Source of the DNA: Paenibacillus_T sp033239625
Lineage (GTDB): Bacteria; Bacillota; Bacilli; Paenibacillales; Paenibacillaceae
Direction of reading: 5' to 3'
Assembly (NCBI RefSeq): GCF_033239625.1
Contig: NZ_BTCK01000004.1
Span: 62,001-126,000, forward strand
Length of the DNA: 64,000 nucleotides
Part shown: positions 43,222 to 52,493 of the stretch, in pieces
How the letters are laid out: each line of letters opens with the position of its first letter
Numbering within the stretch: position 1 is the stretch's first letter
The notes under the pieces: generated by a model
What the model saw: the letters and a program-made list of their open reading frames with translations, nothing else
What the model was told of the DNA's origin: nothing
Databases searched by the model: none
Program-made: the position numbers and the translations under genes

Positions 43222-44040
43222 ATGGGCATGGCTGTTACGAACAACAACGATATTCCTTACGGCCAGCCCGCCGCTTCTGCGGCGGAGCGGTCGGCATCTA
43301 CTGGCTGGCCAGGTTGGCCAGCGTGGATTTCGCGGGTTGAACAGACGCTGCGCCATCAACACGAGCAGATCGCGATGCTTCAGAAGCGGATCGATATGCT
43401 GATGGCCCAAGTGCAAGCTGCAGAAGCAAAGCCGACGTATCATATCGATAAAATCGAGTATCAGTTCGATCAATTGAAAATAGAGAAATTGGACGGGACG
43501 CTCAACATCGGAATCCAACCTTCGGGCGATGGCAGCGAGAGCGATATTGACCAGTTCATCGTGCAGCAGGCGAAGAAAGGCGCTGCCGGACCGAACGGAG
43601 TTACAGGCGCTGGTGGGAATGGCAACGGTGAAAGCGGCGCTCCAGGAGCATTGAACAGTAAACCGAATGTGTTCCCTTCGGCTGGACCAGCCTCCATGCA
43701 GATGCCCCCGCCGTTCGGGGACGTCCAGACACGGGTGAACTCCTATTTGGACAATAACGCGCCTACAGCGTTAGTTTCATTCGAGCAGGAGCTTAACGTT
43801 CCGCTTGATCCGTATCATCGCCGCATCATTATCGAGGACATTCGTCGCCAGGCTCCTACTCGCATTCAATTCTATATGCAGCAAGCCGCTCAATCGGCAG
43901 ACATTGCAGACGCAAATTCCGCGCAGCTCGAGGATCAAGTGACAGCCAAAACGATTCGTGATGTCGATATGGCGATGCGGCAGTACTTAACGAAGCTTTC
44001 AAGCGGCGGGGAAACAGCAGGAGGAGTGATTACGGTATGA
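43222..44040 (+). CDS. gerPC: Spore germination protein GerPC
   Basis: 272 residues. Coiled-coil-like N-terminal part (WISRVEQTLRHQHEQIAMLQ, KRIDMLMAQVQAAE), the conserved YHIDKIEYQFDQLKIEKLDG, a variable Gly/Ala-rich insert (about 105-165), and a C-terminal domain with DPYHRRIIIEDIRRQ. Longer than many GerPC because of the insert. The ATG at 43222 is preferred by similarity; a second ATG lies six bases on. Confidence 0.87.
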   Translation: MGMAVTNNNDIPYGQPAASAAERSASTGWPGWPAWISRVEQTLRHQHEQIAMLQKRIDMLMAQVQAAEAKPTYHIDKIEYQFDQLKIEKLDGTLNIGIQPSGDGSESDIDQFIVQQAKKGAAGPNGVTGAGGNGNGESGAPGALNSKPNVFPSAGPASMQMPPPFGDVQTRVNSYLDNNAPTALVSFEQELNVPLDPYHRRIIIEDIRRQAPTRIQFYMQQAAQSADIADANSAQLEDQVTAKTIRDVDMAMRQYLTKLSSGGETAGGVITV

Positions 44041-44288
44041 TTTTCTATGTGGTCAATCAAGGTCTTCAAGTCGGCTCTATCGAAGTGCTTGGCGTATCCA
44101 GTTCGTCGCTGCTGCAGGTCGGCGACAATGACACAGTCTCCCTATTCTCCATGTTTGACACACCGCCGGAATCCGTAGTCGTCGGTCAACTCGTATCGCT
44201 TCAGCTGCCTGAAAACGCGGATGAAGCGGAAGGCGAGCGGTTGCCGCCGAACGCTGGCGGGGGACCGGTCAACATATCGCTGCGCTGA
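44037..44288 (+). CDS. gerPD: Spore germination protein GerPD
   Basis: 83 residues: MIFYVVNQGLQVGSIEVLGVSS, SSLLQVGDN and FDTPPESVVVG, as in GerPD. The C-terminal extension (about 25 residues) is longer than usual. Overlaps gerPC by four bases. Confidence 0.88.
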   Translation: MIFYVVNQGLQVGSIEVLGVSSSSLLQVGDNDTVSLFSMFDTPPESVVVGQLVSLQLPENADEAEGERLPPNAGGGPVNISLR

Positions 44289-44764
44289 TGTTTCCACGAA
44301 TAACGTTCACCATTCCCGGCGCCAACCTGCCGCCGCCGGTTTTCCTTGATTTGAATTACGATAATTCTCGCGTCTCGGATGTACAAGGCATACGTCTTCT
44401 CAACATATCCCAAGCTGGCGTGATGCAACTAGGAGACCGATCGGAATCGAACTCGACGCTGCGAGCAATCGCTCTCCAGCGCCAAGAAGATCATCCTTAT
44501 GCTGGCGATGTATTTTTCGAATCGTATGTGATTTTCTCCAGACCCATTCCTGAGATCGTTGACGCAGATGATGATGACAGTATCGTACAAACGTATCGGC
44601 TCAACCAGAATCCATCTATTAGTGTCGGATGCATATCGATTACGAGCGCCGGGGCAGCATCTCAAATTGTGATCGGACGCGGGCAGACCCATCGATCAGA
44701 GTCAAGGATCAAGCACATCAGGCAATACGCCGGTCATCAGCCGCTCCCGCCGATATGCCCTTGA
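44288..44764 (+). CDS. gerPE: Spore germination protein GerPE
   Basis: 158 residues. Family features: a VMQLGDRSE segment, LRAIALQRQ, YVIFSRPIPEI and a C-terminal ESRIKHIRQ. The first 35 residues (Pro-rich) precede the usual GerPE start. Shares one base with the gerPD stop. No gerPF follows; 44765-45066 shows no gene that I can support. Confidence 0.82.
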   Translation: MFPRITFTIPGANLPPPVFLDLNYDNSRVSDVQGIRLLNISQAGVMQLGDRSESNSTLRAIALQRQEDHPYAGDVFFESYVIFSRPIPEIVDADDDDSIVQTYRLNQNPSISVGCISITSAGAASQIVIGRGQTHRSESRIKHIRQYAGHQPLPPICP

Positions 44765-45066
44765 TCCGCCCCGTCCTTCCGTTAAACTATTCTTCGGAGC
44801 AAGCTCCCCTGGCGCTTTGATCAATCCAAGCGTATTGCCAATGAACAGGATGAAACCGTGCAAAGCTTGCGTAGGAAATCGAGTGACAACAGCCATATAC
44901 TCGATCACACCTCAATTCATAACGATCTCTTTATGAAGATATGAGGTCGTGAATACTTCGATGCGCCTTAGGAATATGTACCTGGAGGCATTGTGACCGA
45001 CTCGTGATGCGGTTCTTCGGACTGTACACACGCCCAATTCGCATAAAAGCGGGATAAACGTCCATA

Positions 45067-45093
45067 ACATTCCTCCGCATCCGACATACATTA
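45067..45093 (+). promoter_or_regulatory. Candidate sigma-K promoter of yjcZ
   Basis: AC, 16 bases, then CATACATTA, the same sigma-K pattern and spacing as before gerP, 50 bases upstream of the peptide gene. Confidence 0.6.
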
Positions 45094-45142
45094 GCATTGT
45101 GAGTTAAACCTTCACACAGAACCAATTAGGAGGTCATGAACT

Positions 45143-45283
45143 ATGGGATATCCTGTTGCAGGCGCAGCTACTGGTCACGGTTACGGCGGCTTCGGCGGCG
45201 TAGGTACAATTTGCACTAGCATCGGCGTTATTCTCGTTCTCTATATCCTGCTCGTTATCGTACTTCGCGCTGGCTGGTTCTGA
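45143..45283 (+). CDS. yjcZ: YjcZ family sporulation peptide
   Basis: 46 residues: a Gly/Ala/Tyr-rich N-terminus (GHGYGGFGGVG) and one membrane helix (IGVILVLYILLVIVLRAGW) at the C-terminus, the typical YjcZ layout. AGGAGG is nine bases before the ATG. Spore coat location is inferred from the family and the sigma-K-like promoter. Confidence 0.87.
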   Translation: MGYPVAGAATGHGYGGFGGVGTICTSIGVILVLYILLVIVLRAGWF

Positions 45284-45308
45284 TCCGAACGGATCTCTTT
45301 CCAATGCA

Positions 45309-45352
45309 CCAAGGGCGTACGGCCGCATTCATGCGGTTGTACGCCCTTTTGG
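45309..45352 (+). terminator. Terminator of yjcZ
   Basis: AAGGGCGTAC / GTACGCCCTT stem with an inner CCGCAT/ATGCGG pair and TTTTGG after. Confidence 0.85.
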
Positions 45353-45412
45353 TTGTTATCCCTATTCCTTGCTCATTTGATAATCGTCTAGGTACATATC
45401 GGATGATGACGT

Positions 45413-45841
45413 TTAGAGAACGCAGCCTTTCTTCACGATAATGTTCGCGTATTGAGCCCGCTCGCTTGTCGCCACGATCGCATAGGCCTGCTTCGCCCGC
45501 TCATAGAAAGCAAACCGCTCCATCTCCTCGACCTCGACTTTCTTGCCCTCGTGCTTCTGCGTCAGCGCAGCGTACTGCTCCCAGATTACCGGTTCCACTG
45601 GATCACCAGGAACGACGCCCATCACAGCTGCCGGCTTCTCTACATATTGATCGAGCGGAAGAAGGCTGAGAACGGCGTCGAGCACTTCCGGCACGCCGTG
45701 TCCATCAAGACGCACGAGCCTCTGCGCGTGGCTTGCTGCAGGGAAATTGCCGTCCGCGATGACGAGCTCATCGCCATGCCCCATCTCCATCAATAATTTA
45801 AGTAAATCAGGCGACACAATCGGTGGTATAGACTTCAACAT
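45413..45841 (-). CDS. fucU: RbsD/FucU family sugar mutarotase
   Basis: Interconverts sugar anomers, L-fucose in FucU. 142 residues: PPIVSPDLLKLLMEMGHGDELVIADGNFPA and a catalytic-type YERAKQAYAIVATSERAQYAN near the C-terminus. ATG at 45841 behind AGGGGG. The longer upstream reading overlaps the acetyltransferase and is rejected. No fucose pathway genes are nearby, so the true substrate is open. Confidence 0.87.
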   Translation of the reverse strand: MLKSIPPIVSPDLLKLLMEMGHGDELVIADGNFPAASHAQRLVRLDGHGVPEVLDAVLSLLPLDQYVEKPAAVMGVVPGDPVEPVIWEQYAALTQKHEGKKVEVEEMERFAFYERAKQAYAIVATSERAQYANIIVKKGCVL

Positions 45842-45888
45842 AAAGTGCGTTTCCCCCTGAATTATGAATTCTTTATGTAAGCAGACCG

Positions 45889-46389
45889 TTATACCTTCCT
45901 GCCCATAATGACAACATCCCGCTCCACGCCATCCATCTCGCATACACCTGGGAGCATTCCCCACTGTTCGAAGCCGAATTTGCCAAGAAGCCCTAGACTC
46001 GGCTTGTTATGCCCGAATACAAAGCCAAGCATTGTCTTTATCCCGAGCGCTTCACTGTTGCTAATGGCACGATCGAGCAAAACGCTGCCGACTCCAGCGC
46101 CTCTGCTCTGCTCCGCGATATAGATGCTGAACTCGACCGTCGCTTGATAAGCTGGACGTCCGTAGTACGTTTGAAAACTAATCCAGCCGACGATCGTCTC
46201 TCCGCTGCGCGCAACCCAGATCGGACGCTTTTCCCAGTCCCTGTTATGAAACCAAGGCATACGGCTTTCTACCGTAACCGGTTCCAGATCGGCTGTCACC
46301 ATACGGCTTGCAACCGTTGAGTTATAAATCTCGACGATCGCAGGAAGGTCACTCTCTTCTGCTCGCGTGATGTTAATCTCGATTCCCAC
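45889..46389 (-). CDS. GNAT acetyltransferase, phosphinothricin acetyltransferase type
   Basis: 166 residues. The PAT subfamily start (RAEESDLPAIVEIYNSTVAS) and the acetyl-CoA loop EQSRGAGVGSVLLDRAI are clear, then GFVFGHNKPSLGLLGKFGFEQWG. Such enzymes acetylate small amino-containing compounds (methionine sulfoximine, phosphinothricin). GTG start at 46389 behind GAGGAGG. Confidence 0.85.
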   Translation of the reverse strand: MGIEINITRAEESDLPAIVEIYNSTVASRMVTADLEPVTVESRMPWFHNRDWEKRPIWVARSGETIVGWISFQTYYGRPAYQATVEFSIYIAEQSRGAGVGSVLLDRAISNSEALGIKTMLGFVFGHNKPSLGLLGKFGFEQWGMLPGVCEMDGVERDVVIMGRKV

Positions 46390-46494
46390 TGCTAATCGCC
46401 TCCTCGTAATGAATACAGCATGTACTACATTATTATCGCATAGTTATTTCGATTGCTCCACTAGGACAGGCACAGGTACGTGGTTATGCGAAAC

Positions 46495-46533
46495 AAAAAA
46501 AAGAGCTAAACAGTTACATCGAACTGTTCAGCC
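46495..46533 (-). terminator. Terminator of the glycogen operon
   Basis: GCTGAACAGTT / AACTGTTTAGC stem followed on the minus strand by TCTTTTTTTTG, downstream of the GH15 gene. Confidence 0.85.
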
Positions 46534-46597
46534 CTTTATCCACTCCGTTCGCACCGAAGCACGTTGGCTCATCCTCCTGCATGATCGTATCTTGCGA

Positions 46598-48565
46598 TCA
46601 GCTTTCCCGCTTCAATTCGCGGTACTTCTTCACATATTTCGTTACGCTCTGCACGAACGTCGCATGCGACCACGTGAGCGGCGCAACCGACAGCGGACTG
46701 CCGTCGTACGGATTAAGCTGCTCTGGCAGTACACCGCTTTCCATTGCGTGGTCCACTACCCACTGCAGCGTCCTCTTCGGCCCTTCCAAGTCGCTAAGCG
46801 ACGTAGCAGATTCAATCTCGTAATTCGCAACCCATAGCGTACAGATGACCCAAGGATTGCCAGGCACTTTCTCGATATCGCCTGACTGTTGGAAATAGTA
46901 GTCATTCGTGTAACGCGCCACACCGCCGACGCCGGTTCGGACACTCAACCCATCCTTGATAGCGCCCATCGTACGAACGACACGTTCATCGTCAACAGGC
47001 AGAACACCGAATTCCCAGATCGCGAACAAGCTGCTCTCCAGCGTCATATCTTTAATCCAGCGATTGTCTTTCTGGACCAGCCCACGTGCGAAGCGGCCAG
47101 TATCTTCATCCCAAAGATGAGTAAGGATACCATGCTTCACGGCCTGTGCCGTATTGCGATAATGATCGCTTCGCTCGTAGTCCCCGAACAATTCTGTGAA
47201 GAAAGCAGCCGACATCAATCCGCCGTATACCGATGCCGCCGTATACGTCCAGATGCCATAACGCTCTTCCCACAGATCATAGCTCGGTTTAGGAAGCGAT
47301 AGCGAATGCTCCATATACTGCGTCAAGAAATGAGCCGCTTTCCGAATCAGATTCGAGTACAGCGATTGCGGGAGCTCAATGACCTGATGACGATTGTAAT
47401 CCTGCCATAACGCAAACAGGACGAGTGCGGTCTCGTCTTCTTGAATGGGCAGTCTTCGGCTACCTTGCACGATGTACGGATGCCAGCTCGAGCCTACAGT
47501 ACCGTCTGGATTATATTTGTGATACAAGTACCCTTCCGGTGCTAACGCTTGCGCACAGAAATGAAAAAAGGGTGCGATGACGCTGTGAAAGCCCGCCCCC
47601 GACATCGATTCTGCGATTAAAGCGCCGTCCCTTGGCCACATATAGCTGTAATGATCTCGATTGTATTGCAAAATATCGGTGTCATTCGCGGCGACAATAG
47701 CTCCACGCTCATCGGTCTGGGTTCGAACGATCAGCAAGCTCTGCTTGAATGTCTTGACGACTGGCGCAGGCAGATCGCCCATATCCTTCTCCGCCCGGCG
47801 CAGCCAATGCTTCCAGTAGATGACGATCCGGCTCAGCAGCTTCTCCGGGTGGTTGTCTTGCACATATTGGTTAAGCTCTTTGACCTCTTCCAAACTCTTG
47901 CCGATCGACATCCAGTAGTAGATCGTTTTCTCTCCGCTCGGCGGTACAATCGTTCGAAAACTGATCGTGCTGTCTACCGATCCTTGCGCAATCGTGTTGC
48001 CCATCAAGACGCCATCCTCCGCATCGCGCCAAGTTCCTTCGGCCGAATGGAACCGTTTGATACCGGTGGAATACTGCATGATGCCGCCTTCATCTGAGAA
48101 TCCATTGAACATGAAGTAGGAAGAACGTTTGTAGTGGAACAGCGTATGATTTTCCGGAAAATAAGCCGCCGTATCCCCAACCTCCGAGCCGTCGATCATC
48201 AAATCCTGATGAAAGAATAGTCGGAATTCACGTGGTTCGCCCGCAAGATTGCGGACGACCACGCGTTTAATATAAATGCATTCTCGCTGATGAATGCCAT
48301 CGTTCAAGTGCAGCTGAACGCCGAGCGACTCATTCGTCGCTCGAACATTCGTCACCAGCGTGCCTTCAATGTAATCAAGCTCGAACTTCCAGCTCGGATC
48401 GTCGAGCCATGCGAACCGTCCAGCAACCCAAATGCCGAATCGGCAGGTCTGTCCGCCGACGTGATTGAGCTGTCCGACGTATGGATAATAAATATCGCGG
48501 ATGAAGCAGTGATTATCAAGATTGAGAAGCATCTTGCCGTTACCAATTACGAGATGACGGGCCAT
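46598..48565 (-). CDS. Cytoplasmic GH15 glucoamylase-like hydrolase
   Basis: Exo-acting alpha-glucan hydrolase, 655 residues without signal peptide. An N-terminal beta-sandwich (about 1-270) is followed by an (alpha/alpha)6 barrel. The barrel carries YMWPRDGAL, WEERYG (general acid Glu near 434) and PEQLNPYDG (general base Glu near 613). It overlaps the glgA end by 19 bases with AAAGGAG inside glgA, so it is translationally coupled to glycogen synthase. The likely role is glycogen or maltodextrin turnover in place of a phosphorylase. Confidence 0.88.
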   Translation of the reverse strand: MARHLVIGNGKMLLNLDNHCFIRDIYYPYVGQLNHVGGQTCRFGIWVAGRFAWLDDPSWKFELDYIEGTLVTNVRATNESLGVQLHLNDGIHQRECIYIKRVVVRNLAGEPREFRLFFHQDLMIDGSEVGDTAAYFPENHTLFHYKRSSYFMFNGFSDEGGIMQYSTGIKRFHSAEGTWRDAEDGVLMGNTIAQGSVDSTISFRTIVPPSGEKTIYYWMSIGKSLEEVKELNQYVQDNHPEKLLSRIVIYWKHWLRRAEKDMGDLPAPVVKTFKQSLLIVRTQTDERGAIVAANDTDILQYNRDHYSYMWPRDGALIAESMSGAGFHSVIAPFFHFCAQALAPEGYLYHKYNPDGTVGSSWHPYIVQGSRRLPIQEDETALVLFALWQDYNRHQVIELPQSLYSNLIRKAAHFLTQYMEHSLSLPKPSYDLWEERYGIWTYTAASVYGGLMSAAFFTELFGDYERSDHYRNTAQAVKHGILTHLWDEDTGRFARGLVQKDNRWIKDMTLESSLFAIWEFGVLPVDDERVVRTMGAIKDGLSVRTGVGGVARYTNDYYFQQSGDIEKVPGNPWVICTLWVANYEIESATSLSDLEGPKRTLQWVVDHAMESGVLPEQLNPYDGSPLSVAPLTWSHATFVQSVTKYVKKYRELKRES

Positions 48566-50010
48566 CTATCTGTCTCCTTTCGAAGAGGCAGCAGTTCACT
48601 ATAGAGGGACATGTACGACCTGGCAGAACGGCTCCAGCTATAGTCTTCTTTGGCACCATTGGCGACAATCGTCTTCCAATCTTCTTCATTCCGGTAAAAT
48701 TCAAGCGCTCTGCGAACCGTATGAAGCATATCATGTGCATTATAACTAGCGAAGGTGAAGCCGTTACCTGTTCCAGTATATTCGTTGTACGATTGTACCG
48801 TGTCTCTGAGTCCACCGGTCTCCCGAACGATCGGCACCGTCCGATATCGGAGCGCGATCAGCTGGCTCAAGCCGCAAGGCTCAAACCAGGAAGGCATCAA
48901 GAACATATCTGAGCCTGCGTAAATCCGGCGCGCCAGCCCTTCATCATAGCCAAGCATCAGTGCAATTTGCTCCGGACGCCACTTCGCAGCGCCTCGCAGC
49001 ATTTCCTCATAACGGTAATCGCCTGCCCCAAGAATAACCAGCTGAATGCCTTCATCGAGCAAATCACCAAGCACGCGGTCGATCAGATCAATGCCCTTCT
49101 GTTCCACAAGACGAGTCACGATGCCGACAACGGGGACCGACTCCGATACCGGCAGGCCAAGCTCTCGCTGCAGCGCGGTTTTGTTTTTGCGCTTGCGGCT
49201 GATTGATCCTCGGTAAGGGGTGTCGAGCGCTGGATCGTTCATCGGGTCGTAGCTGTCGGTGTCGATTCCGTTCAGGATACCCTGCAGCTCTGATGCACGC
49301 CAGCGGATAACCCCATCCAGATTCTCGCCCCAATACTCCGTCTGAATTTCTTGAGCATACGTCTCGCTCACGGTCGTCAGCCGATCCGCATATTGCAACC
49401 CTGCCTTCATGCAGTTCGCAGCGCCATGGAATTCCAAGCCGCTCGTCCAAAACCAGAAATCATCCATTCCGATAAGATCTTGAAACAGCTTCTGGCCGAA
49501 GACGCCTTGATATCTCAAATTGTGAATCGTAAATACCGTACGGACCGAGCGGCAAAGCGGATCGAACGCATAACGCGTCTTGAGCAGGAAAGGCAGCAGC
49601 GCTGTCTGCCAGTCATGACAATGGATAATATCAGGCACGAAATCCATATAAGGCAAGCATTCCGCGATTGCAAAATTGAAGAAGACGAACCGCTCCGGAT
49701 CGTCTTCGTAGCCGTACAGTCCATCGCGTTTGAAATATTGCTCATTATCAATTAAATAAAAGGTGACGCCACCAACAACACCGCGGAGCAATCCGCAGTA
49801 TTGATGGCGCCAGCTAAAGTTGAATGAGAAGGTATGGATCGTCTCGAAATGCTCCAAGAAAGACGCAGGAATGTCGGCATACTTGGGAAGCACGACTCGC
49901 ACTTCCGCCCCCCGTTCGTTCAACGCTTTAGGCAGAGCCCCCGTCACATCTCCCAGTCCACCGGATTTGGCCAACGGCACAGCCTCCGAAGCGGCAAACA
50001 ATACTTTCAC
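48547..50010 (-). CDS. glgA: Glycogen synthase
   Basis: Transfers glucose from ADP-glucose to the growing alpha-1,4 chain. GT5 family, 487 residues. KSGGLGDV (substrate loop, residues 15-22), the HCHDWQTALLPFLL segment, GIVTRLVEQKGIDL and the C-terminal PSWFEPCGLSQLIALRYRT motif are present. GTG start at 50010. Its GGAG site directly follows the hairpin array 50020-50145. Confidence 0.96.
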   Translation of the reverse strand: MKVLFAASEAVPLAKSGGLGDVTGALPKALNERGAEVRVVLPKYADIPASFLEHFETIHTFSFNFSWRHQYCGLLRGVVGGVTFYLIDNEQYFKRDGLYGYEDDPERFVFFNFAIAECLPYMDFVPDIIHCHDWQTALLPFLLKTRYAFDPLCRSVRTVFTIHNLRYQGVFGQKLFQDLIGMDDFWFWTSGLEFHGAANCMKAGLQYADRLTTVSETYAQEIQTEYWGENLDGVIRWRASELQGILNGIDTDSYDPMNDPALDTPYRGSISRKRKNKTALQRELGLPVSESVPVVGIVTRLVEQKGIDLIDRVLGDLLDEGIQLVILGAGDYRYEEMLRGAAKWRPEQIALMLGYDEGLARRIYAGSDMFLMPSWFEPCGLSQLIALRYRTVPIVRETGGLRDTVQSYNEYTGTGNGFTFASYNAHDMLHTVRRALEFYRNEEDWKTIVANGAKEDYSWSRSARSYMSLYSELLPLRKETDRWPVIS

Positions 50011-50019
50011 GACGCTTTC

Positions 50020-50145
50020 ACTCCTTACATCAGGATCTTTGAACGGAGTTCAAAGTCACTCCGCTTTACATCAGGATCTTTGAACGGAGTTCAAAGTCAT
50101 TCCGCTGCTACATCAGGATCTTTGAGCTTTGCTCAAAGTATTCCG
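50020..50145 (-). repeat. Tandem hairpin repeat (~41 bp unit), copy array 2
   Basis: Three units between glgD and glgA. Hairpins at 50037-50055 and 50078-50096 are CTTTGAAC-GGA-GTTCAAAG; the third, 50120-50138, is CTTTGAGC-TTT-GCTCAAAG, with matched changes in both arms. Linkers CACTCCGCTTTACATCAGGAT repeat. Same family as 9148-9270. Confidence 0.9.
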
Positions 50146-50200
50146 ATTTTGAAATTTGCTTTCTACTTCGATAATGCCACTTGCAAGCCTATGGCTTTTA

Positions 50201-51319
50201 TTAAATAATTTTACGTTTTCCAGCGACGAACGGCGAACCGGCAGCACCTCGAATGTCTCTGCCTTGCTCGATCATGACGTCCTTATCCAAGATCGCATAA
50301 TCCAGCATGCTGTTCTCGCCTACTACCCCGTTCTGCATAATGATGCTGTTGCGGATAATTGCGCCTTTGCGCACATGCACACCGCGGAACAGTACACTGT
50401 TAATGACGGTGCCTTCAATGACGCAGCCATTCGCTACGACGGAACCAGACACCTTCGCCCCTTCCAGATAGCGGGCAGGAGGCTCATCCTTCACCTTCGT
50501 ATAAATCGGTCCTGGACGGAAGAACAGATCCTTCCACACATCGGAACGAAGCAATTGCATATTGTTGTAATAGTAGCTCTCCAGCGTATTTACCAGCCCC
50601 AGATAACCATCGAACTGATAGCCATACACCTTCAATTGATCGAGCCGCGTCATAATCGCATGCCGTACCAGATGCTCCTGCCCTTGTGCCAGCGACGATT
50701 CCACCAGCTCAAGCAGCAATTCCCGGCCAATGACATAAATTTCGGACGACACGAGATCCGTATTCAAACGTCCATAATGGTCCTGCATCTCCAGGACTCG
50801 CCCAGTAACAGCATCCAACAATACCTTCCGGCTCTTGCCCGGCGCGCTGGACGACTGCCGCTTGCACACGACTGTAATGTCTGCCTGCTGCTTCTCATGG
50901 AACGCAACAACAGATTCCAGATCGACGTTGCAGATAACGTGGCTGCGGGCAAGGACAACATATTCATGATGGCTGCGCATCAAATAATCGCGGTTTTGAA
51001 ACATATGATAAAGGTCACCGCGGCGCAAATCTTGGGCGTCATCAGAAGTCGGCGGCAGAATGAATAGTCCGCTCTGACGATTGTGAAGATCCCAATGCTT
51101 GCCGGAGCCCAGGTGATCCATTAAAGAGCGATACTTCGTATGTGCGAGCACGGCAACGCGGGAAATGCCGCTGTTCACCATGTTCGACAGGACGAAATCA
51201 ATGAGTCGGTAACGGCCGCCGAAAGGCACCGTTGCCGGGCACCGGCTCGCTGTAAGACCTTCCAGCTCATCCGGCTCATGTACAAGATTGATAAGACCCA
51301 TTACTTTATTTTTCATCAC
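50201..51319 (-). CDS. glgD: Glucose-1-phosphate adenylyltransferase, GlgD subunit
   Basis: Non-catalytic or regulatory partner of GlgC in Firmicutes. 372 residues: nucleotidyltransferase-like domain (FGGRYRLIDFVLSN) and a left-handed beta-helix C-terminus (SVVANGCVIEGTVINS, VLFRGVHV). The N-terminus lacks the GGEGKRLG phosphate loop found in GlgC, as expected for GlgD. Start GTG/ATG at 51319/51316 overlaps the glgC stop. Confidence 0.93.
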   Translation of the reverse strand: MMKNKVMGLINLVHEPDELEGLTASRCPATVPFGGRYRLIDFVLSNMVNSGISRVAVLAHTKYRSLMDHLGSGKHWDLHNRQSGLFILPPTSDDAQDLRRGDLYHMFQNRDYLMRSHHEYVVLARSHVICNVDLESVVAFHEKQQADITVVCKRQSSSAPGKSRKVLLDAVTGRVLEMQDHYGRLNTDLVSSEIYVIGRELLLELVESSLAQGQEHLVRHAIMTRLDQLKVYGYQFDGYLGLVNTLESYYYNNMQLLRSDVWKDLFFRPGPIYTKVKDEPPARYLEGAKVSGSVVANGCVIEGTVINSVLFRGVHVRKGAIIRNSIIMQNGVVGENSMLDYAILDKDVMIEQGRDIRGAAGSPFVAGKRKII

Positions 51320-52482
51320 GATGGCTCGACCTCCAGCAGTGTTTTGTAGCTGTCAATAAACTCATCACTGCCAACAACCGTCACGCCGCCATGCTCAGGA
51401 TGACCGATTGTAACACCATCCGCGATAACAGCGCCATCGCCGACGATCGTGCGATACAGCCGAACGCCACGGCCGATACGCGCATTCGGCATCACAACGG
51501 ATTCACGGACGATACTGTCTATGGCCGTTTGTACACCGTAGAACAGTACCGATCGGTGTACATCGCCTTCAATTAAGCAGCCTTCGTTCACGATCGAGGA
51601 GACGATACGTGAGCTAGGCGCAATATATTGCGCTGGACGGTTCGGACTAACCGAATAAATCCGCCATTCTGGATCGGTCAGATCAAGCGCAGGATGATCG
51701 TCGAGCAGGTCCATATTCGCTTCCCACAAGCTCTCGATCGTACCGACGTCTTTCCAATAGCCTTTGAAAGGATAGACGAACATGTTCAGACCATCCTTCA
51801 GCATCGTCGGGAGGATGTCTTTGCCAAAGTCGTTCGAGGAATGGCGGTTCGCTTCATCGCGAATCAAGTAACGCTGCAGGACATGCCACGAGAAAATGTA
51901 GATCCCCATCGATGCCGTATTGCTCGTCGGCACCTTCGGCTTCTCTTCGAATGCCGTGATCCGATCCTCATCGTCGCAATGCATAATGCCGAAGCGGCTC
52001 GCTTCCTTCCAAGGAACTTCGATGCCGGCAATCGTCACTTCCGCTCCCGTCTTCTTGTGGTGATCAAGCATTTTCTCATAGTCCATCTTGTAGATGTGGT
52101 CGCCTGAAATGATAAGCACATATTCCGGGTCATAACGGTCGATAAAGCCCATATTCTGATAAATCGCATTCGCTGTGCCTTTGTACCAAACGCCGCCCTT
52201 CTGTTTCACATAAGGTGGCAGAATTGCCATACCGCCATCACGACGGTCCAGCCCCCAAGGGCTGCCAATGCCCAAATATCTGTTCAGGTCAAGCGGCTGA
52301 TACTGCGTGAGAACGCCAACCGTGTCGATGCCTGAATGAGCGCAGTTGCTTAGCGTGAAATCGATAATTCGATATTTCCCGCCAAAGTAAACAGCCGGCT
52401 TCGCCAAATCTTTCGTCAATACTCCAAGTCTTTTGCCTTCTCCTCCGGCGAGTAACATCGCGACCATTTCTTTACGCCCCAT
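51316..52482 (-). CDS. glgC: Glucose-1-phosphate adenylyltransferase, catalytic subunit
   Basis: Makes ADP-glucose from ATP and glucose-1-phosphate, the controlling step of glycogen synthesis. 388 residues: MLLAGGEGKRLGVLT, FGGKYRIIDFTLSNC, GDHIYKMDYEKML and the beta-helix C-terminus (IVNEGCLIEGDVHRSVLFYG). ATG behind TAGGAG. Eleven bases separate it from the glgB stop. Confidence 0.96.
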   Translation of the reverse strand: MGRKEMVAMLLAGGEGKRLGVLTKDLAKPAVYFGGKYRIIDFTLSNCAHSGIDTVGVLTQYQPLDLNRYLGIGSPWGLDRRDGGMAILPPYVKQKGGVWYKGTANAIYQNMGFIDRYDPEYVLIISGDHIYKMDYEKMLDHHKKTGAEVTIAGIEVPWKEASRFGIMHCDDEDRITAFEEKPKVPTSNTASMGIYIFSWHVLQRYLIRDEANRHSSNDFGKDILPTMLKDGLNMFVYPFKGYWKDVGTIESLWEANMDLLDDHPALDLTDPEWRIYSVSPNRPAQYIAPSSRIVSSIVNEGCLIEGDVHRSVLFYGVQTAIDSIVRESVVMPNARIGRGVRLYRTIVGDGAVIADGVTIGHPEHGGVTVVGSDEFIDSYKTLLEVEPS

Positions 52483-52493
52483 AGCATCAACTC

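Noticed and set aside
44702..45125. Several short minus-strand frames after gerPE
   Set aside because: No ribosome sites, Cys/Arg-rich products, overlapping each other in different frames.
46276..46287. GTAACCGGTTCC resembling the LacI operator
   Set aside because: Lies inside the acetyltransferase gene, lacks the GAAACC arm and has no adjacent promoter.
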